Assembly: GCA_963930655.1 (NCBI GenBank)
Contig: OZ005605.1
Span: 15,507,501 to 15,571,500 of the forward strand
Reading direction: 5' to 3'
Source: Myrica gale
Lineage: Eukaryota; Streptophyta; Magnoliopsida; Fagales; Myricaceae
DNA length: 64,000 nucleotides
Part shown: piece after piece, positions 14,835 to 26,562 of the stretch
How positions within the stretch are numbered: the first letter of the stretch is position 1
Layout: every line of letters begins with the position of its first letter
Position numbers and translations under genes: made by a program
The notes under the pieces: model-generated
Database searches by the model: none
Told to the model about the DNA's origin: nothing
Seen by the model: the letters and a program-made list of their open reading frames with translations, nothing else

Positions 14835-17814
14835 TCATATTTGCCAATCACCAATCGATGGGATTGCTCTGTGCCATCTACTTAGTCCTTCTTTTCTGGT
14901 TTTCCTTTCATTTTCTTCCTTGAAGAAGGGTTGTAAAAGACTCATACGACTAGGTTCATCCCAGTGCAACTCATCCCACCACTTTCTGCTTCCCCTGATG
15001 TGCTTGAAGGAGAGAGGCAAATTGTCTGTTAAGAGCGACAGCTTTTTTAGCTTCTCACAGCCCCATACATCAACGGATTCCAATGAATTACAAATTATTC
15101 CCCTTTTAGAGACTGTTTTCAATTCAGGTAAAGAAGATAAGTATAGGACCCGTAGCTTTGGAAGTTTTATGGAAGAGAAGTCATTACTATTTACTCCACC
15201 TGTTTCCTCGTCTTCAATTATGTTCTCTATTGAATAACAATTCCAGAGCTCAACTTCTTCAAGATTTTGGAGGCACTGTAATGTACCAGACGTGAATATG
15301 TGTTTAATTCTACTGCAATTGTGGATATGCAGGGCTTGTAACATCGAAAATACACTGTCTACCCAAGAACCATTACAAATTGCTTTTAAGTTAGGCAGCT
15401 TTCGAAGGATTAGTTTCTCCAGGCTTGGAAAATAACTTCCATCTGCCCTTAAGATGTATTCCATCCCCGTACAACTGGAAATATAACACTCTTTCAGGTT
15501 TTCCAAGTTTGATATGGTTGACAGTTTGGATAGGATATCAACGTCATGACAACCCTGTAATGCCAACTCCTGAGTGTTGTCTGGGAGCTCTATTGAACTT
15601 CCATTCGTAATGATGTTACAACCTTGAACTTCTACACTGCAAGTTCCTCTAGAAATAGGTAAACGGCTAGACAAAAGGCCTATACCAATATGGTAGCTTT
15701 TCAAAAGCCTCCAATGTCCAGATCTCACATACATATCGAAGCTGTATGAATCCTCAAACGAAAGGCCAAGGTTAGTTAGGTGTGAGCAGTTGGTTATTTC
15801 TGCAAAATCTGCACCTCCCTCTTTTCCAAGTGGAGTCAATGACCATCTCCATTTGCTTTGAAACATTGATAGATTTTCTAGCCGTGACAGATTTGAGATA
15901 ACCCCACTAGGGAACCTGTTCAACTCTTGCGTGTAAGATAGATCAAGACGCCTGCGATTTACCAAGTCTTCAATACCACATGGCAATGCTTGAACTAAGG
16001 TACAAGAAAGGTCCAACACCCTCAGCTCTCTTAGAGTAGTTAGAGAAGGTAGCTTTTCAAGCTCACAAAGATGCAACAGGAGTGCCCGGAGATTCCATAA
16101 ACTGGAAAGAGTATCCGGGAGTGACTTAATTGAAGAACTAGATAGGCCCAGTACTCTAAGGTTATGCATGCTCAGAAAGAATGAATCAGGGATGCTTTTC
16201 AAGTGAAGGTTCTCTTGGAGGAGCAAAGTTAATAAGTTCTCGCTAGAAGGATGATCTGGAAGAACCTCAAAATTGTTTGCCATTAGGGAGACCCTCTCTA
16301 CATCTTCCATGCATGCCCTTGGTAATGTTTTCAATGAAAGACCAGCTTTTACCATGTACCGAGGACTCTCCCTCGTGATTCCGATCGCTAAATCCCTCAC
16401 CAAATCATGCATTCTTACATGTTCTGTTCCAATACCCTCTAGCAAGCAAGCATCTTTGAGTTCCTTCAGAATTGCATGGCCTTTGTTGATCTCTTGCTCC
16501 CTATCCCATACTTCATCTATCAAACCTTCTGCCATCCAATACTCGACCAGCTCTTCAACATCAATTTTGGAGTTCTCAGGATACAATGAGCAGTACAAAA
16601 AGCAAGCCCGGACCCTCTTATCTTTCAAATGGTTATAGCTAAATTCTAGACGTGTTAAAACATCTCCTTCCATGCCTTCAATTTCTGCTCTCGAGCTTTT
16701 CAATTCTTGCAATGCATTTTTCCAAACTCTTACATCATTGGTTTTCCTCATGGCTCGTCCCACAGTAATGATTGCAAGTGGCAAACGACCACATTGTTCA
16801 ATAATCAGCTTTGCATGGAAACCTATCTCGGGAGAAATAAATTCATCTATTCCTGCTTTATTGGTGAACAAATTCCAGGCGTCTTCCTCAGAAAGGACAT
16901 CCACTTTGATTTCCCTTTGTGTCTCCATGCCCCCGGCAGACTTCCATGAGTCGAGTGACGAATACTAACTTACAACCATTCTCTTTATTTGGTTGTGGGA
17001 TCCCTGCATCTTCCGAGGTAAACTTACTCCACAAATCATCTATAATAAGTATAGATTTCTTCATTCTCTGCAGATGCTCAAATAGCATTGTTGATCTCCT
17101 ACTTGCATTTTCTTCGAACGCCAAGTCCAAATGTACTGCTTTAGCTATGTCAAATTGTAACTTCCCCAGGTCAAAGGTTCTTGATGCAGTCACCCAAATG
17201 ACATTATCAAATATCTCAGCTTCACTGAATAGATTATTTACATGCATCATGACAGTTGTCTTTCCAACACCACCCATACCACAGACACCTATCTTACTGA
17301 CATTGACATCCATTAGACTTTCCCAAATTTCATGCAGAATCTTTTGGGGTATTGTTTCACCTATTATCCCTGCTGTTTGCATAAATTTTCCTGTATCAGG
17401 CAATAAATCAACGAATAGTCCATTTGGAAATGCTCCCTTTCCTTGAAGCTCAGTCAAGTCTTTGATCTTTTGTACGAGATGTTTTCCTAATTTAAAACGT
17501 GAATAACAGTTAGGAAAACATCCTTTCATGCATCTTCCTTTAGCGCAGATTTCACTTTCTAAGATAGTCACTTCATTTTTTAGCTTGATCACTTGATTGA
17601 GCCACAACTGGACATCACTTTTTGGCTTCTTTCCCATGTATGTTATCCCCGTATCTGTCTCCATTTTGATGTCATTAGCTCGACCATTCAGTTCTACCAT
17701 TTTGCTATGCAGCACCTCTAGGAGTTTCTCGACATTTTTCAAATAGGAGAACTGTCTGGAAAGGAGCTCCCATGATAAATTAAGCACCCCTAATACAGTC
17801 CCAACAACATCCAT
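14835..17814 (-). CDS. CC-NBS-LRR (CNL) resistance-type protein, split by one frameshift
   Basis: Intracellular immune receptor of the RPS2/RPS5-like CNL class, intronless. The real start is the ATG at 17814-17812 ([12 protein letters not shown]), in the 17820-16888 frame. A coiled-coil-type N-terminus of about 150 aa is followed by the P-loop [12 protein letters not shown] (about residues 176-187), kinase-2 SILIIDDLW (about 254-262) and [13 protein letters not shown]. Reading then continues in a second frame (16928-14835) with CGRLPLAI (GLPL), [10 protein letters not shown] (RNBS-D), the MHD motif [12 protein letters not shown] and leucine-rich repeats to the stop at 14835. The frames fail to join at a run of five C on the plus strand (16930-16934). 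Reading MEVCRG straight into METQRE needs one base fewer. Total length would be about 990 aa. Either a recent pseudogene or a homopolymer sequence error; everything else looks functional. Confidence 0.88.
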
Positions 17815-18951
17815 GGGCACAGCTTGAACTAAAATGAAGAGAAGGAAAGGAACAAAAAAGAAATAACATCATTTTTTTTTATAAGTAAAAAAGAAGAAAG
17901 AAAGAAAGAAATAACATCATGATTTTATATTCAAGTAGAACAAGAATAAAAAAAGAAAGTAGGCTCTAACATATGTAGATGCCATGACCAATCTGTCAAA
18001 GAACAGATCTTACAGATCTTGATGTTCGGGATATATACAACCTAGTATTTCTCGAAAAAAATTGCTTGCAAAAACTGTCATAACTTTAGAAAGATTTTTC
18101 TGTAAAGTTTCATGAAAAGGCAACTATAGGCGAAGAAATGGTACTAGAGCAATTCCTACTGGAACCCCTTACAGTATAAAGGCACTCCAGTCTCAAGCGT
18201 GGCATTCCTCAAACCCAAAGGCTCCACTAAAGAGAAGGATGAACATTCCAACTTTTAGCAGATAAATACACTCTTACTGATGTAACAGTCCATGTTCAAT
18301 TCTTATGGGTAAAAGTTAATGCTCAAATTATCAAGGCAATTGGATGACAAAATACATGATAGTGATGAAGACTGAAATTTATGGAAAAGGACTAAGAAGT
18401 CTTACAGAAAATCTTGAAAGTCAGAGTGAAAATATAATCTGCTGCCGATGTAGCCGCAAGCAGCAGATTGACTTATAAAGCAGGCAGTAGGTAGATACAG
18501 AAAGCTTTTATCCTTGGAAAGCTATGCAAATGATGCACCGGCGATTCCTTTTCTTTTCTCCGGCGGTAATTGTTAGACCTCGGTCTGTGATGTCACTCGT
18601 TTGACTTTGGTTCTCTTGTGCTTCAGCGATTTTACAGACAAAATTGTGCTTCTAGAAAGCTTATATGGCTAACTTCTACGGTTCTGCTTCTACCTACTTG
18701 TCGTGGGCTGCATCAGTGTACTATCTAGATATGAAATGAGTGGGTCGAATTTTTAAACCAAAATTATCACAAAAAAAAATATCCACAAATTATAATATCA
18801 CAAGTTAATAATTAAAAATATTAAAAATAATGAAATATACTTACTGAACTATTTGCTAATACTGACCTCTATCTTCTAAATAAGTTGTAAAATGACTTCG
18901 TTATAAAAAACGGCTCCATTATCTAAAAAGAACAGAATAAAACAAAACAAT
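17815..18951. other. Spacer upstream of the CNL gene
   Basis: Presumed CNL promoter and spacer. An AAAGAAATAACATCAT string is repeated around 17850 and 17905 next to T- and A-rich runs. No gene, RNA or clear TATA box could be fixed. Confidence 0.4.
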
Positions 18952-20440
18952 TTAAAATGCCTCACGAGCATAACCATTAAGTCTCAATGCAGATATGAGA
19001 GCTGTCCATGTGATCAGATTTCTATTTGTCATTTTGTCAAAGATATTCACTGAGTCTTCTATGCTTCCACATTTACCATACATATTGATTAACACATTGC
19101 AAACAAATGTGTCACAGTGGTTGAAATCTGTCTTTATCATAAGACCATGAATAGAACTTCCTAAAGCAAGGTTGCAAAGTTTAGTACACACTCAGAAGGC
19201 TAACAAAAGTGTAATTATCTGGAAGGATATGAACCATCTGCATGTGTTTGAAAAGCTCAAAAACCTCCTTGTAATCCTTATTGCGCGTGCAAGCTGCTAT
19301 CACAATGTTCCAAGATACAAGGTCAGGTTCTTCAAGTAAAGAAAGCAACTTTAGTATTTCATTGTATTGACCATGTCTGTTATAAATTCCAGCAATAATG
19401 TTAAGAGTGTACGACAGGAAGTTGGTCGGTAGAAGCAGTGATGAAGAACAGGGCATTGGATATCATGCCATTTCTGGCATATGAGGCAACAAACGGTTTG
19501 ATAAACACTCATTATTCTGGTACCCCATCCTTTCAATTAAACCGTGTAGCTGCTGGACTTCCAATGCCAATGATGACCCAAGAACAGTAGAAAATGATAG
19601 CTCATTAGGTCGGTAACCTGATCGCATCATATCTTGCAGTAAAAGTATAAAAGTGGAGGAGCATTCATTTGAGTAACCCAAAATCAGAGTACTCCAAGAT
19701 TCTACATTCTTCTCATTTATCTTGTCAAAACAGTGAAGGGCATTATCCAATTTATCCCACCTAGCATAAAAGTCAACCAACGCAGTACCTACATAAACAT
19801 CAGAATCAAAACCACTCCTGATTGCTTTAGCATGGATGAATTCTCCATATATTGGAATCTCCAAACTTGTAAAAGAGTTAATCACACTTACAAATGTGGC
19901 TTGGCTAGGGAATACTCCACTCATCCACGTTACACAAAAGAGTTCTAATGCTTTTCCAGGTCTCTCACTACTTGCCTCTGCGACAATTATTGTATTCCAA
20001 GATACAACATCCCAAACAGGCATTGTCTCAAAGATTTTCCTGGCTGAAACCAGGACGCCACATGTCGCATATATATTGATAAGGGAATTCACAACAGAAA
20101 CTTCATGATCAAACCCTTTTTTAATCACTAAACAATGTATTTGTTCCCCGTAATCCCAATTTTGGTTGCACTAAAATCCCGACAGAAGACCCACAAAAGA
20201 ACTTCCTGACATAGCAATCTCCACCGTCATGAGCTCACGGAACAAAAATGCACAATCTTCCACAATTCCATGTTGCCCCAAGATGGACAACATTGAATTC
20301 CATGTCACCAAGCTCTTCCGCGGCATTTCTTTGGGGCATTTTCTCTAACAAGTTACGTGCAGCACATAGATCGCCAAGCGACGCATACTGTGAATCAGGC
20401 ATGGGCCAGTGTGGACAGGCCACACGGGACTGGGTCACTG
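18952..20440 (-). pseudogene. Decayed PPR (PLS-class) protein gene
   Basis: Pentatricopeptide repeat proteins of this class act in organelle RNA processing or editing. Successive minus-strand segments read as PPR units: ASLGDLCAARNLLEKMPQRN near 20380, then VVNSLINIYATCGVLVSARK, DVVSWNTIIVAEA, DVYVGTALVDFYARWDKLDN (20128-19463), LVSWNIVIAACTRNKDYKEV (19456-19181) and FVCNVLINMYGKCGSIEDSV (19191-18952). The frame changes at about 20310, 19460 and 19186, and an in-frame TAG lies at 20173-20171. The copy starts and ends mid-protein, with no organelle-targeting start and no E/DYW tail. The phrasing recalls Arabidopsis At3g58590, from memory only. No sign of recent function. Confidence 0.85.
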
Positions 20441-20545
20441 GGCCAGTGGGTGCGTCCCCGCTAGCCCCGTCCCGCCCCTAATGGCCCTGGAAGCAGGCTT
20501 GACCAGTGTGGGCAGGCCTGCTTCTTAATAACCAAAAAAAATTGC
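20441..20545. other. GC-rich low-complexity patch at the PPR pseudogene 5' break
   Basis: A GGGCCAGTG/GGCAGGCC-type repetitive block replaces the expected 5' part of the PPR gene. It resembles the simple subterminal DNA of degraded hAT elements, but no termini are visible. It may mark the insertion that truncated the gene. Confidence 0.3.
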
Positions 20546-20819
20546 AAAGAATTTTTGGAGACTCGCACTCCCTGGCTCCGCTTCTGGCCGCTGCATTTCT
20601 TGCATTCTATGCAGTCCTAAAACTTATAATTAGACCAAAGTTTTGTCCAGCACATCCTTGGATTACATATTAATTTCCATGCTAATTATGTCTATTAAAT
20701 TCTCCATCCATCTAATTAATGTAAGTAGGATCTAACTAATCTTAGTGGATTCGAAAAAATTATGAACAATTTTTTAGACCAAGTACTTCTTATTCCGTTT
20801 CAAACCCTTTGGCCTTCAA

Positions 20820-21706
20820 TTTTTTTCTTTTGTTGAAAAGACTAGTTATATATATTGGAAACACAACAAAGATTACACAGTTGTGGCGGGTATGAAGCCC
20901 AAATCGAGAGGACACGAGGGTACTGGAAACACGGAAAACCCGTGGAAAATGGACCCGAAAGCCTTTTGAAAGAAAAAAAACCACCGCACAAGGTAGTGAC
21001 GACTGTCGCTGAAGGACCGACCACATTGTTGTCGGTTCTACTACTTGAAAGCATTAATCATGCAAGTAAAACTGTAAGTACAAACAACAGAGAAACACAA
21101 AGAAAACTAAGCATGCCTTAAACAAAGAGGCAATCCCAAACGGACAAAAGCTTAAAATAGACCACGGAAAAGAATCGTGGAAACATTGGCCAGAACTTGA
21201 CTGGAGTGGTTGGCGGCGCGTGGTGGTGGTCAAAGCAGATCCACGACATAAAAGGGATTACAGGAGCCATAGAGATCATTCCTGGGAAGAAGAGCAAGTT
21301 TTAAGCAGCAGAAGGGGGCATGCGCGTGGCTAGAAACTTCGGCGCATTAGATCCACGTGTAGCGCGGGTGGCACGTGTAGCTACATGCGCCGTAGTTGTC
21401 AAGCCGGAGAAGCATCGTTGCATAGATCTAGGCCGTCTGAGAGCACCTATGGGACGCATGCGCGATAAAACGGACAGAAAGCATCAGATGCCACACGGAA
21501 GCCACCTACAAAAAAATCAAAACACCAACCAACATCAACAGCCCAACGAGGAGGAGCGGGGAGAGGGAAAAGGAGAAAAAAGGGGGGCTGGGAGGAGGGA
21601 GCCGAAGCTCCCACCCTCCTCTAGGATTGTGCAGGTATGGGGGAAACATAGATAGTTTTAGGGTTAGAGAGGGTTTAGAGAGAAGGCGTTTAGTGTCAGC
21701 TATAAT
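20820..21706 (-). mobile_element. Non-autonomous LINE-like retroposon with target-site duplication
   Basis: The element is bounded by direct repeats TTTGGCCTTCAA at 20808-20819 and 21707-21718. Its left edge begins with a T-rich run (TTTTTTCTTTTGTTGAAAAGAC), i.e. an A-rich 3' tail on the minus strand. It shares ACTGTCGCTGAAGGACCGAC, a GGCGGCGCGTG region and a purine-rich block before CCGAAGCTCCCACCCTCCTC with the copy at 30109-31104. No reverse transcriptase frame is present, so it resembles a LINE leader joined to a LINE tail. Terminal repeats suggest target-primed insertion. Confidence 0.7.
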
Positions 21707-21718
21707 TTTGGCCTTCAA

Positions 21719-22467
21719 CTATACTCGTGATATGATCGTATGAACTCCTTAGTTGTGTTTTTGTTTTTGTTTTTGTTCTTTTGTCTTTTAAGGATGTTAG
21801 ATGTTACATGGGTGTCATGAAATGTTGATATATGTATGTTTTCCCTTTCTTGCTTCCGATATGTTATCACAATGAATTGTCCTGCTTTGACATTCAATAC
21901 AAAACTATGACAACTGGCTTGATGAGTAGTGATCAGTGTGAACAACCTTGTGAGGAGGTAATTCCTTGTCTAATTATTTTGATATTTTAATATTTTTAAT
22001 ATCATATTGCGATAACCCTTTCTAATTTAGTATTGGAATTAGATGGTTCAATTAAGAGAAAAATAAACACAATATATAAGTCCCACAGTAGAGTATATTA
22101 TCTAATAATTAATACGGATAATATTAAATATTGTATGACTTGTATCTAACTCTCTCCGAATTGAATGGTCTGATTCAAACTGTAAATAAGAGCAGATTCT
22201 GATCCATAGTAATGTTTTGGTATATGATTTTTGAGATTTGAGAACTGGTTGAAAAAAATAAATAAATAAGCAAGCCCATGCTCAAATAACCTGATTGAGC
22301 CTTAAGCCGTTCACCCAAATGCCAGCCCATTGAGTCTTGTTCTTAAAGGGCCTGATTTTGTGTAACCCCTCTATTTGGCTTGTTGCTCATCGATTGAATT
22401 GGAGTTGCGGCTCACTCTTAACGTTCGGCCTGTCCAGGGCCATCCCATCCCATGGCAGCCCAGCCAG
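21719..22467. other. Spacer between LINE-like and hAT elements
   Basis: AT-rich to about 22300, then a more GC-rich stretch leading toward the inverted repeat at 22468. No gene recognised. Confidence 0.4.
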
Positions 22468-22575
22468 CCGAAAGATGACACATTTCCTGTTAAATATATA
22501 TAGAAGGTCCAGAATTGGGGGTGGAGGCAGCGGAGCCCCGTGGATTGGCCACCCTGTGAATGTGTCATCTTTCGG
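22468..22575. repeat. 17-bp perfect inverted repeat with 74-bp spacer
   Basis: CCGAAAGATGACACATT at 22468-22484 is repeated inverted as AATGTGTCATCTTTCGG at 22559-22575. This could be a very small MITE or a fold-back fragment. No clear target duplication is seen. Confidence 0.7.
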
Positions 22576-23039
22576 GGTTGGGGTGGCGGCGAGCCACCTA
22601 TGCCGCCACCTATGCAACACCAGGGGCGTTTCCGCGCCCTTTCATAGGGTGACTCGCAGCCACCCTGCGAAGGAAGGGAACCCTTAGGCCTAGGGCTGTG
22701 CAAGAAATACCCGGTCCGAATGGCCGACCCGATTTCGACCCGGCTCGACCCAATCGGGTCGGATTGGGTCGGATTCGGTTTCGGATTCGGATACTTTATA
22801 TATAAAAATCAGTATTTCGGGTCGGAGTCGGATATTAAATGGAAAATCCGATTCTGACCCGACCCGACCTGACATGCCACACTGCTGAAACGCGCGTTTT
22901 GGCCTGAGTGAAACGCGCGTTTCAGCTACCCCTCTCCCCTTTAGTTCCCTTTCGTCGAAGCCTTTGCGATTTCAGCCCTCATTCAGTCATTTGCGATTTC
23001 CTCTCAAAAAGCACACCCCCCTTCGAAAACCCTAACCTA

Positions 23040-23262
23040 ACCGTGAGCCCTCAATCGCCGCCGACCCCACCCTCAGTCACCGCACCTCCCGGCCCTCAGT
23101 CGCCACTCACTGCAAGGCTGCACCCCCGACCCTCAATCGACAGTCGCTGACCCGCTGCAACCCCCCCGCCCTCAGTACCGCACCCCCGACCCTCAGTCAC
23201 CGCACCCCCCGTCTCTCAGTCACCGCACCCCCAACCCTCAGTCGCAGCCTCCTCCTCGCCCT
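23040..23262. repeat. Degenerate CCCTCAGTCACCGCACCC minisatellite
   Basis: Roughly 20-25-nt units built on CCCTCAGTC and CGCACCCCC recur about eight times in the presumed leader of the hAT element. Frames here are low complexity and not taken as coding. Confidence 0.65.
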
Positions 23263-23800
23263 AGCAGGCAAAAACTGGTCGCTCGTTTCCCTGTTCGGTG
23301 TCACGGTGTGTATTTTCCTTGCCCTAGCTTTTTGCTACTTTATTTGTCTACTAAATTTGTCTTATTTATCTATGTATTTATTTATTTTTCGCATTGGTCG
23401 CTTGTTGCTGAGGAACAACTAGGCAAGGCAAAGAGAATGAAACTAGGATCTTATTACTGAGATGAGATTCTGGAATAAGAGTATTGCTTTGCTTACATAT
23501 GAATTCTTTCCTTTTTCATATATATATTTTGTGCGTACTATCGGCTAGTAAACAGTAGGAATCAGACAAGCCTAACATACATTTTTTTGGACGGGTTTTA
23601 ATTTCAAACAAGCCTAACACCCCTGTATCAAGAGTCTTGATCTATGTATTTTTGCTTCTTCAAAGAGATTAAGCTAATACTTAGGATCTCATCTGGTCGT
23701 GTGGACAGTATAGAAGTATGGATTCTGATTGTTTGTTATGAATTCTGATTTGTATAACAAACATTACTTATAACAGCAAACATTATTTGCTAACTATTGT

Positions 23801-26181
23801 AGATACTGTGCTACTTGTGTAACTGTGTTGCTGTTGGAGTGTTGCTGTTCTTCGCTGGTAAATTGCTCAGGTAAGTCTATATTTTGCCATTATGCACCCT
23901 ATATTTCAGAAATTATAATATTTTGCCTATGGAGATTGGAGGTCAGGGCTTGATGAATTGGTTTGTTGGTTCTGTTGTGTTGTTGGTGATTGGAGATTGA
24001 AGTGTTGAATTAGTTTATGAATTGGTTGCTGAAAACATATGTATTGGTTGCTGAAAACATATGTATTGATTGCTGAAAAATGTTAATTGGAATGTATTCA
24101 ATTGGTTGCTGAGAAATATATGAATTGGTTGCATATGAATATTAATTGTAATGATTGAATTGGTTGCTGAGAAACTTGGTAAATTGGTTGCTGAAAATAT
24201 ATGAATTGGTTGCTGAAAATATTAATTGTAATGATTGAATTGGTTGCTGAGAAATGTATAAATTGGTTGCTGAAAATATATGAATTGGTTGCTGAAAATA
24301 TTAATTGTAATGAATTGAATTGGTTGCTGAGAAATGTATAAATTGGTTGCTGAAAATATATGCATTTGATTGCTGAAAATATATCTAATTATTGTAGATA
24401 CTGTGCTACTTGTGTAACTGTGTTGCTGTTGGAGTGTTGCTGTTCTTCGCTGGTAAATTGCTCAGGTAAGTCTATATTTTGCCATTATGCACCCTATATT
24501 TCAGAAATTATAATATTTTGCCTATGGAGATTGGAGGTCAGGGCTTGATGAATTGGTTTGTTGGTTCTGTTGTGTTGTTGGTGATTGGAGATTGAAGTGT
24601 TGAATTAGTTTATGAATTGGTTGCTGAAAACATATGTATTGGTTGCTGAAAACATATGTATTGATTGCTGAAAAATGTTAATTGGAATGTATTCAATTGG
24701 TTGCTGAGAAATATATGAATTGGTTGCATATGAATATTAATTGTAATGATTGAATTGGTTGCTGAGAAACTTGGTAAATTGGTTGCTGAAAATATATGAA
24801 TTGGTTGCTGAAAATATTAATTGTAATGATTGAATTGGTTGCTGAGAAATGTATAAATTGGTTGCTGAAAATATATGAATTGGTTGCTGAAAATATTAAT
24901 TGTAATGAATTGAATTGGTTGCTGAGAAATGTATAAATTGGTTGCTGAAAATATATGCATTTGATTGCTGAAAATATATCTAATTATTGTAGATACTGTG
25001 CTACTTGTGTAATTGTGTTGCTGTTGGAGTGTTGCTGTTCTTCGCTGGTAAATTGCTCAGGTAAGTCTATATTTTGCCATTATGCACCCTATATTTCAGA
25101 AATTATAATATTTTGCCTATGGAGATTGGAGGTCAGGGCTTGATGAATTGGTTTGTTGGTTCTGTTGTGTTGTTGGTGATTGGAGATTGAAGTGTTGAAT
25201 TAGTTTATGAATTGGTTGCTGAAAACATATGTATTGGTTGCTGAAAACATATGTATTGATTGCTGAAAAATGTTAATTGGAATGTATTCAATTGGTTGCT
25301 GAGAAATATATGAATTGGTTGCATATGAATATTAATTGTAATGATTGAATTGGTTGCTGAGAAACTTGGTAAATTGGTTGCTGAAAATATATGAATTGGT
25401 TGCTGAAAATATTAATTGTAATGATTGAATTGGTTGCTGAGAAATGTATAAATTGGTTGCTGAAAATATATGAATTGGTTGCTGAAAATATTAATTGTAA
25501 TGAATTGAATTGGTTGCTGAGAAATGTATAAATTGGTTGCTGAAAATATATGCATTTGATTGCTGAAAATATATCTAATTATTGTAGATACTGTGCTACT
25601 TGTGTAACTGTGTTGCTGTTGGAGTGTTGCTGTTCTTCGCTGGTAAATTGCTCAGGTAAGTCTATATTTTGCCATTATGCACCCTATATTTCAGAAATTA
25701 TAATATTTTGCCTATGGAGATTGGAGGTCAGGGCTTGATGAATTGGTTTGTTGGTTCTGTTGTGTTGTTGGTGATTGGAGATTGAAGTGTTGAATTAGTT
25801 TATGAATTGGTTGCTGAAAACATATGTATTGGTTGCTGAAAACATATGTATTGATTGCTGAAAAATGTTAATTGGAATGTATTCAATTGGTTGCTGAAAA
25901 ATATATGAATTGGTTGCATATGAATATTAATTGTAATGATTGAATTGGTTGCTGAGAAACTTGGTAAATTGGTTGCTGAAAATATATGAATTGGTTGCTG
26001 AAAATATTAATTGTAATGATTGAATTGGTTGCTGAGAAATGTATAAATTGGTTGCTGAAAATATATGAATTGGTTGCTGAAAATATTAATTGTAATTAAT
26101 TGAATTGGTTGCTGAGAAATGTATAAATTGGTTGCTGAAAATATATGCATTTGATTGCTGAAAAATGTTAATTGTAATGTA
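23801..26181 (+). repeat. Four tandem copies of a 595-bp unit within the hAT element
   Basis: Units start with AGATACTGTGCTACTTGTGT at exactly 23801, 24396, 24991 and 25586, a constant period of 595. I saw only a few substitutions between copies (for example AACTG against AATTG near 25012). Each unit opens with a possible acceptor (ATTATTGTAG in copies 2-4, ACTATTGTAG in copy 1), then a 68-nt segment ending GCTCAG and a consensus donor GTAAGT. The rest is an internal minisatellite of ATTGGTTGCTGAAAATATATGA-like words. The last unit diverges near its end and runs to the acceptor-like TTGATCAG just before the transposase ATG. Near identity implies very recent amplification. Confidence 0.92.
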
Positions 26182-26223
26182 TGAATTGGTTGCTAAATTG
26201 GGTTGTTTAATTGATCAGATATC

Positions 26224-26562
26224 ATGGAACAAATGAATTTTGATGATTTGGGTACCCCTACTAGTGGTACTCCTGAAAGGGGTAGCACCCCTGACACTCC
26301 TATGTCTCCCGAATCTCCCGTTATTGAGCTTGATGCAGAGGTAGAGGGACCTTCTAGTACTCAACCAGCTCGTGGTGGGCGACCACCGTTGCCTAGAAGG
26401 CAGTCCAATAGATCTAAGGCATGGGATCATTTCACAAGATTACCTATTGGTGGTGGTAAACTGCCGAAGTGTACATGTAACTATTGTGGACAGAGTTTTA
26501 ATTGTCCAATATATTCGAATGGAGGGTTTTATTTTTGGTCGAACTCGACCTTATATGGATAG
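26224..26562 (+). pseudogene. Truncated hAT transposase N-terminus (BED zinc finger)
   Basis: A 112-aa frame begins MEQMNFDDLGTPTSGTPERG. It has a Ser/Pro-rich leader, then RSKAWDHFTRLP and CTCNYCGQSF, the start of a BED-type zinc finger as found in Ac/RICESLEEPER-like hAT transposases. The first Cys pair is present. The distal His ligands, the catalytic core and the hAT dimerisation domain are missing because the sequence switches abruptly to subterminal non-coding DNA after about 26525. The upstream context (acceptor-like TTGATCAG) fits splicing from the repeated cassettes. Confidence 0.8.

Noticed and set aside
14920-17446. Plus-strand open frames opposite the CNL gene
   Set aside because: Antisense shadows of the real minus-strand frames.
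22337-22703. Overlapping frames of 77-116 aa just left of the hAT element
   Set aside because: GC-rich repeat DNA around the inverted repeat and the 30-bp repeat; nothing protein-like.
24360-25738. Three identical 62-aa open frames in the 595-bp repeats
   Set aside because: They span the cassette and its donor site, repeat only because the DNA is tandemly duplicated, and have no protein signature.
23801-26181. CRISPR-like or centromeric satellite interpretation of the 595-bp array
   Set aside because: Only four units, no unique spacers, and the array lies wholly between the ends of a hAT element.
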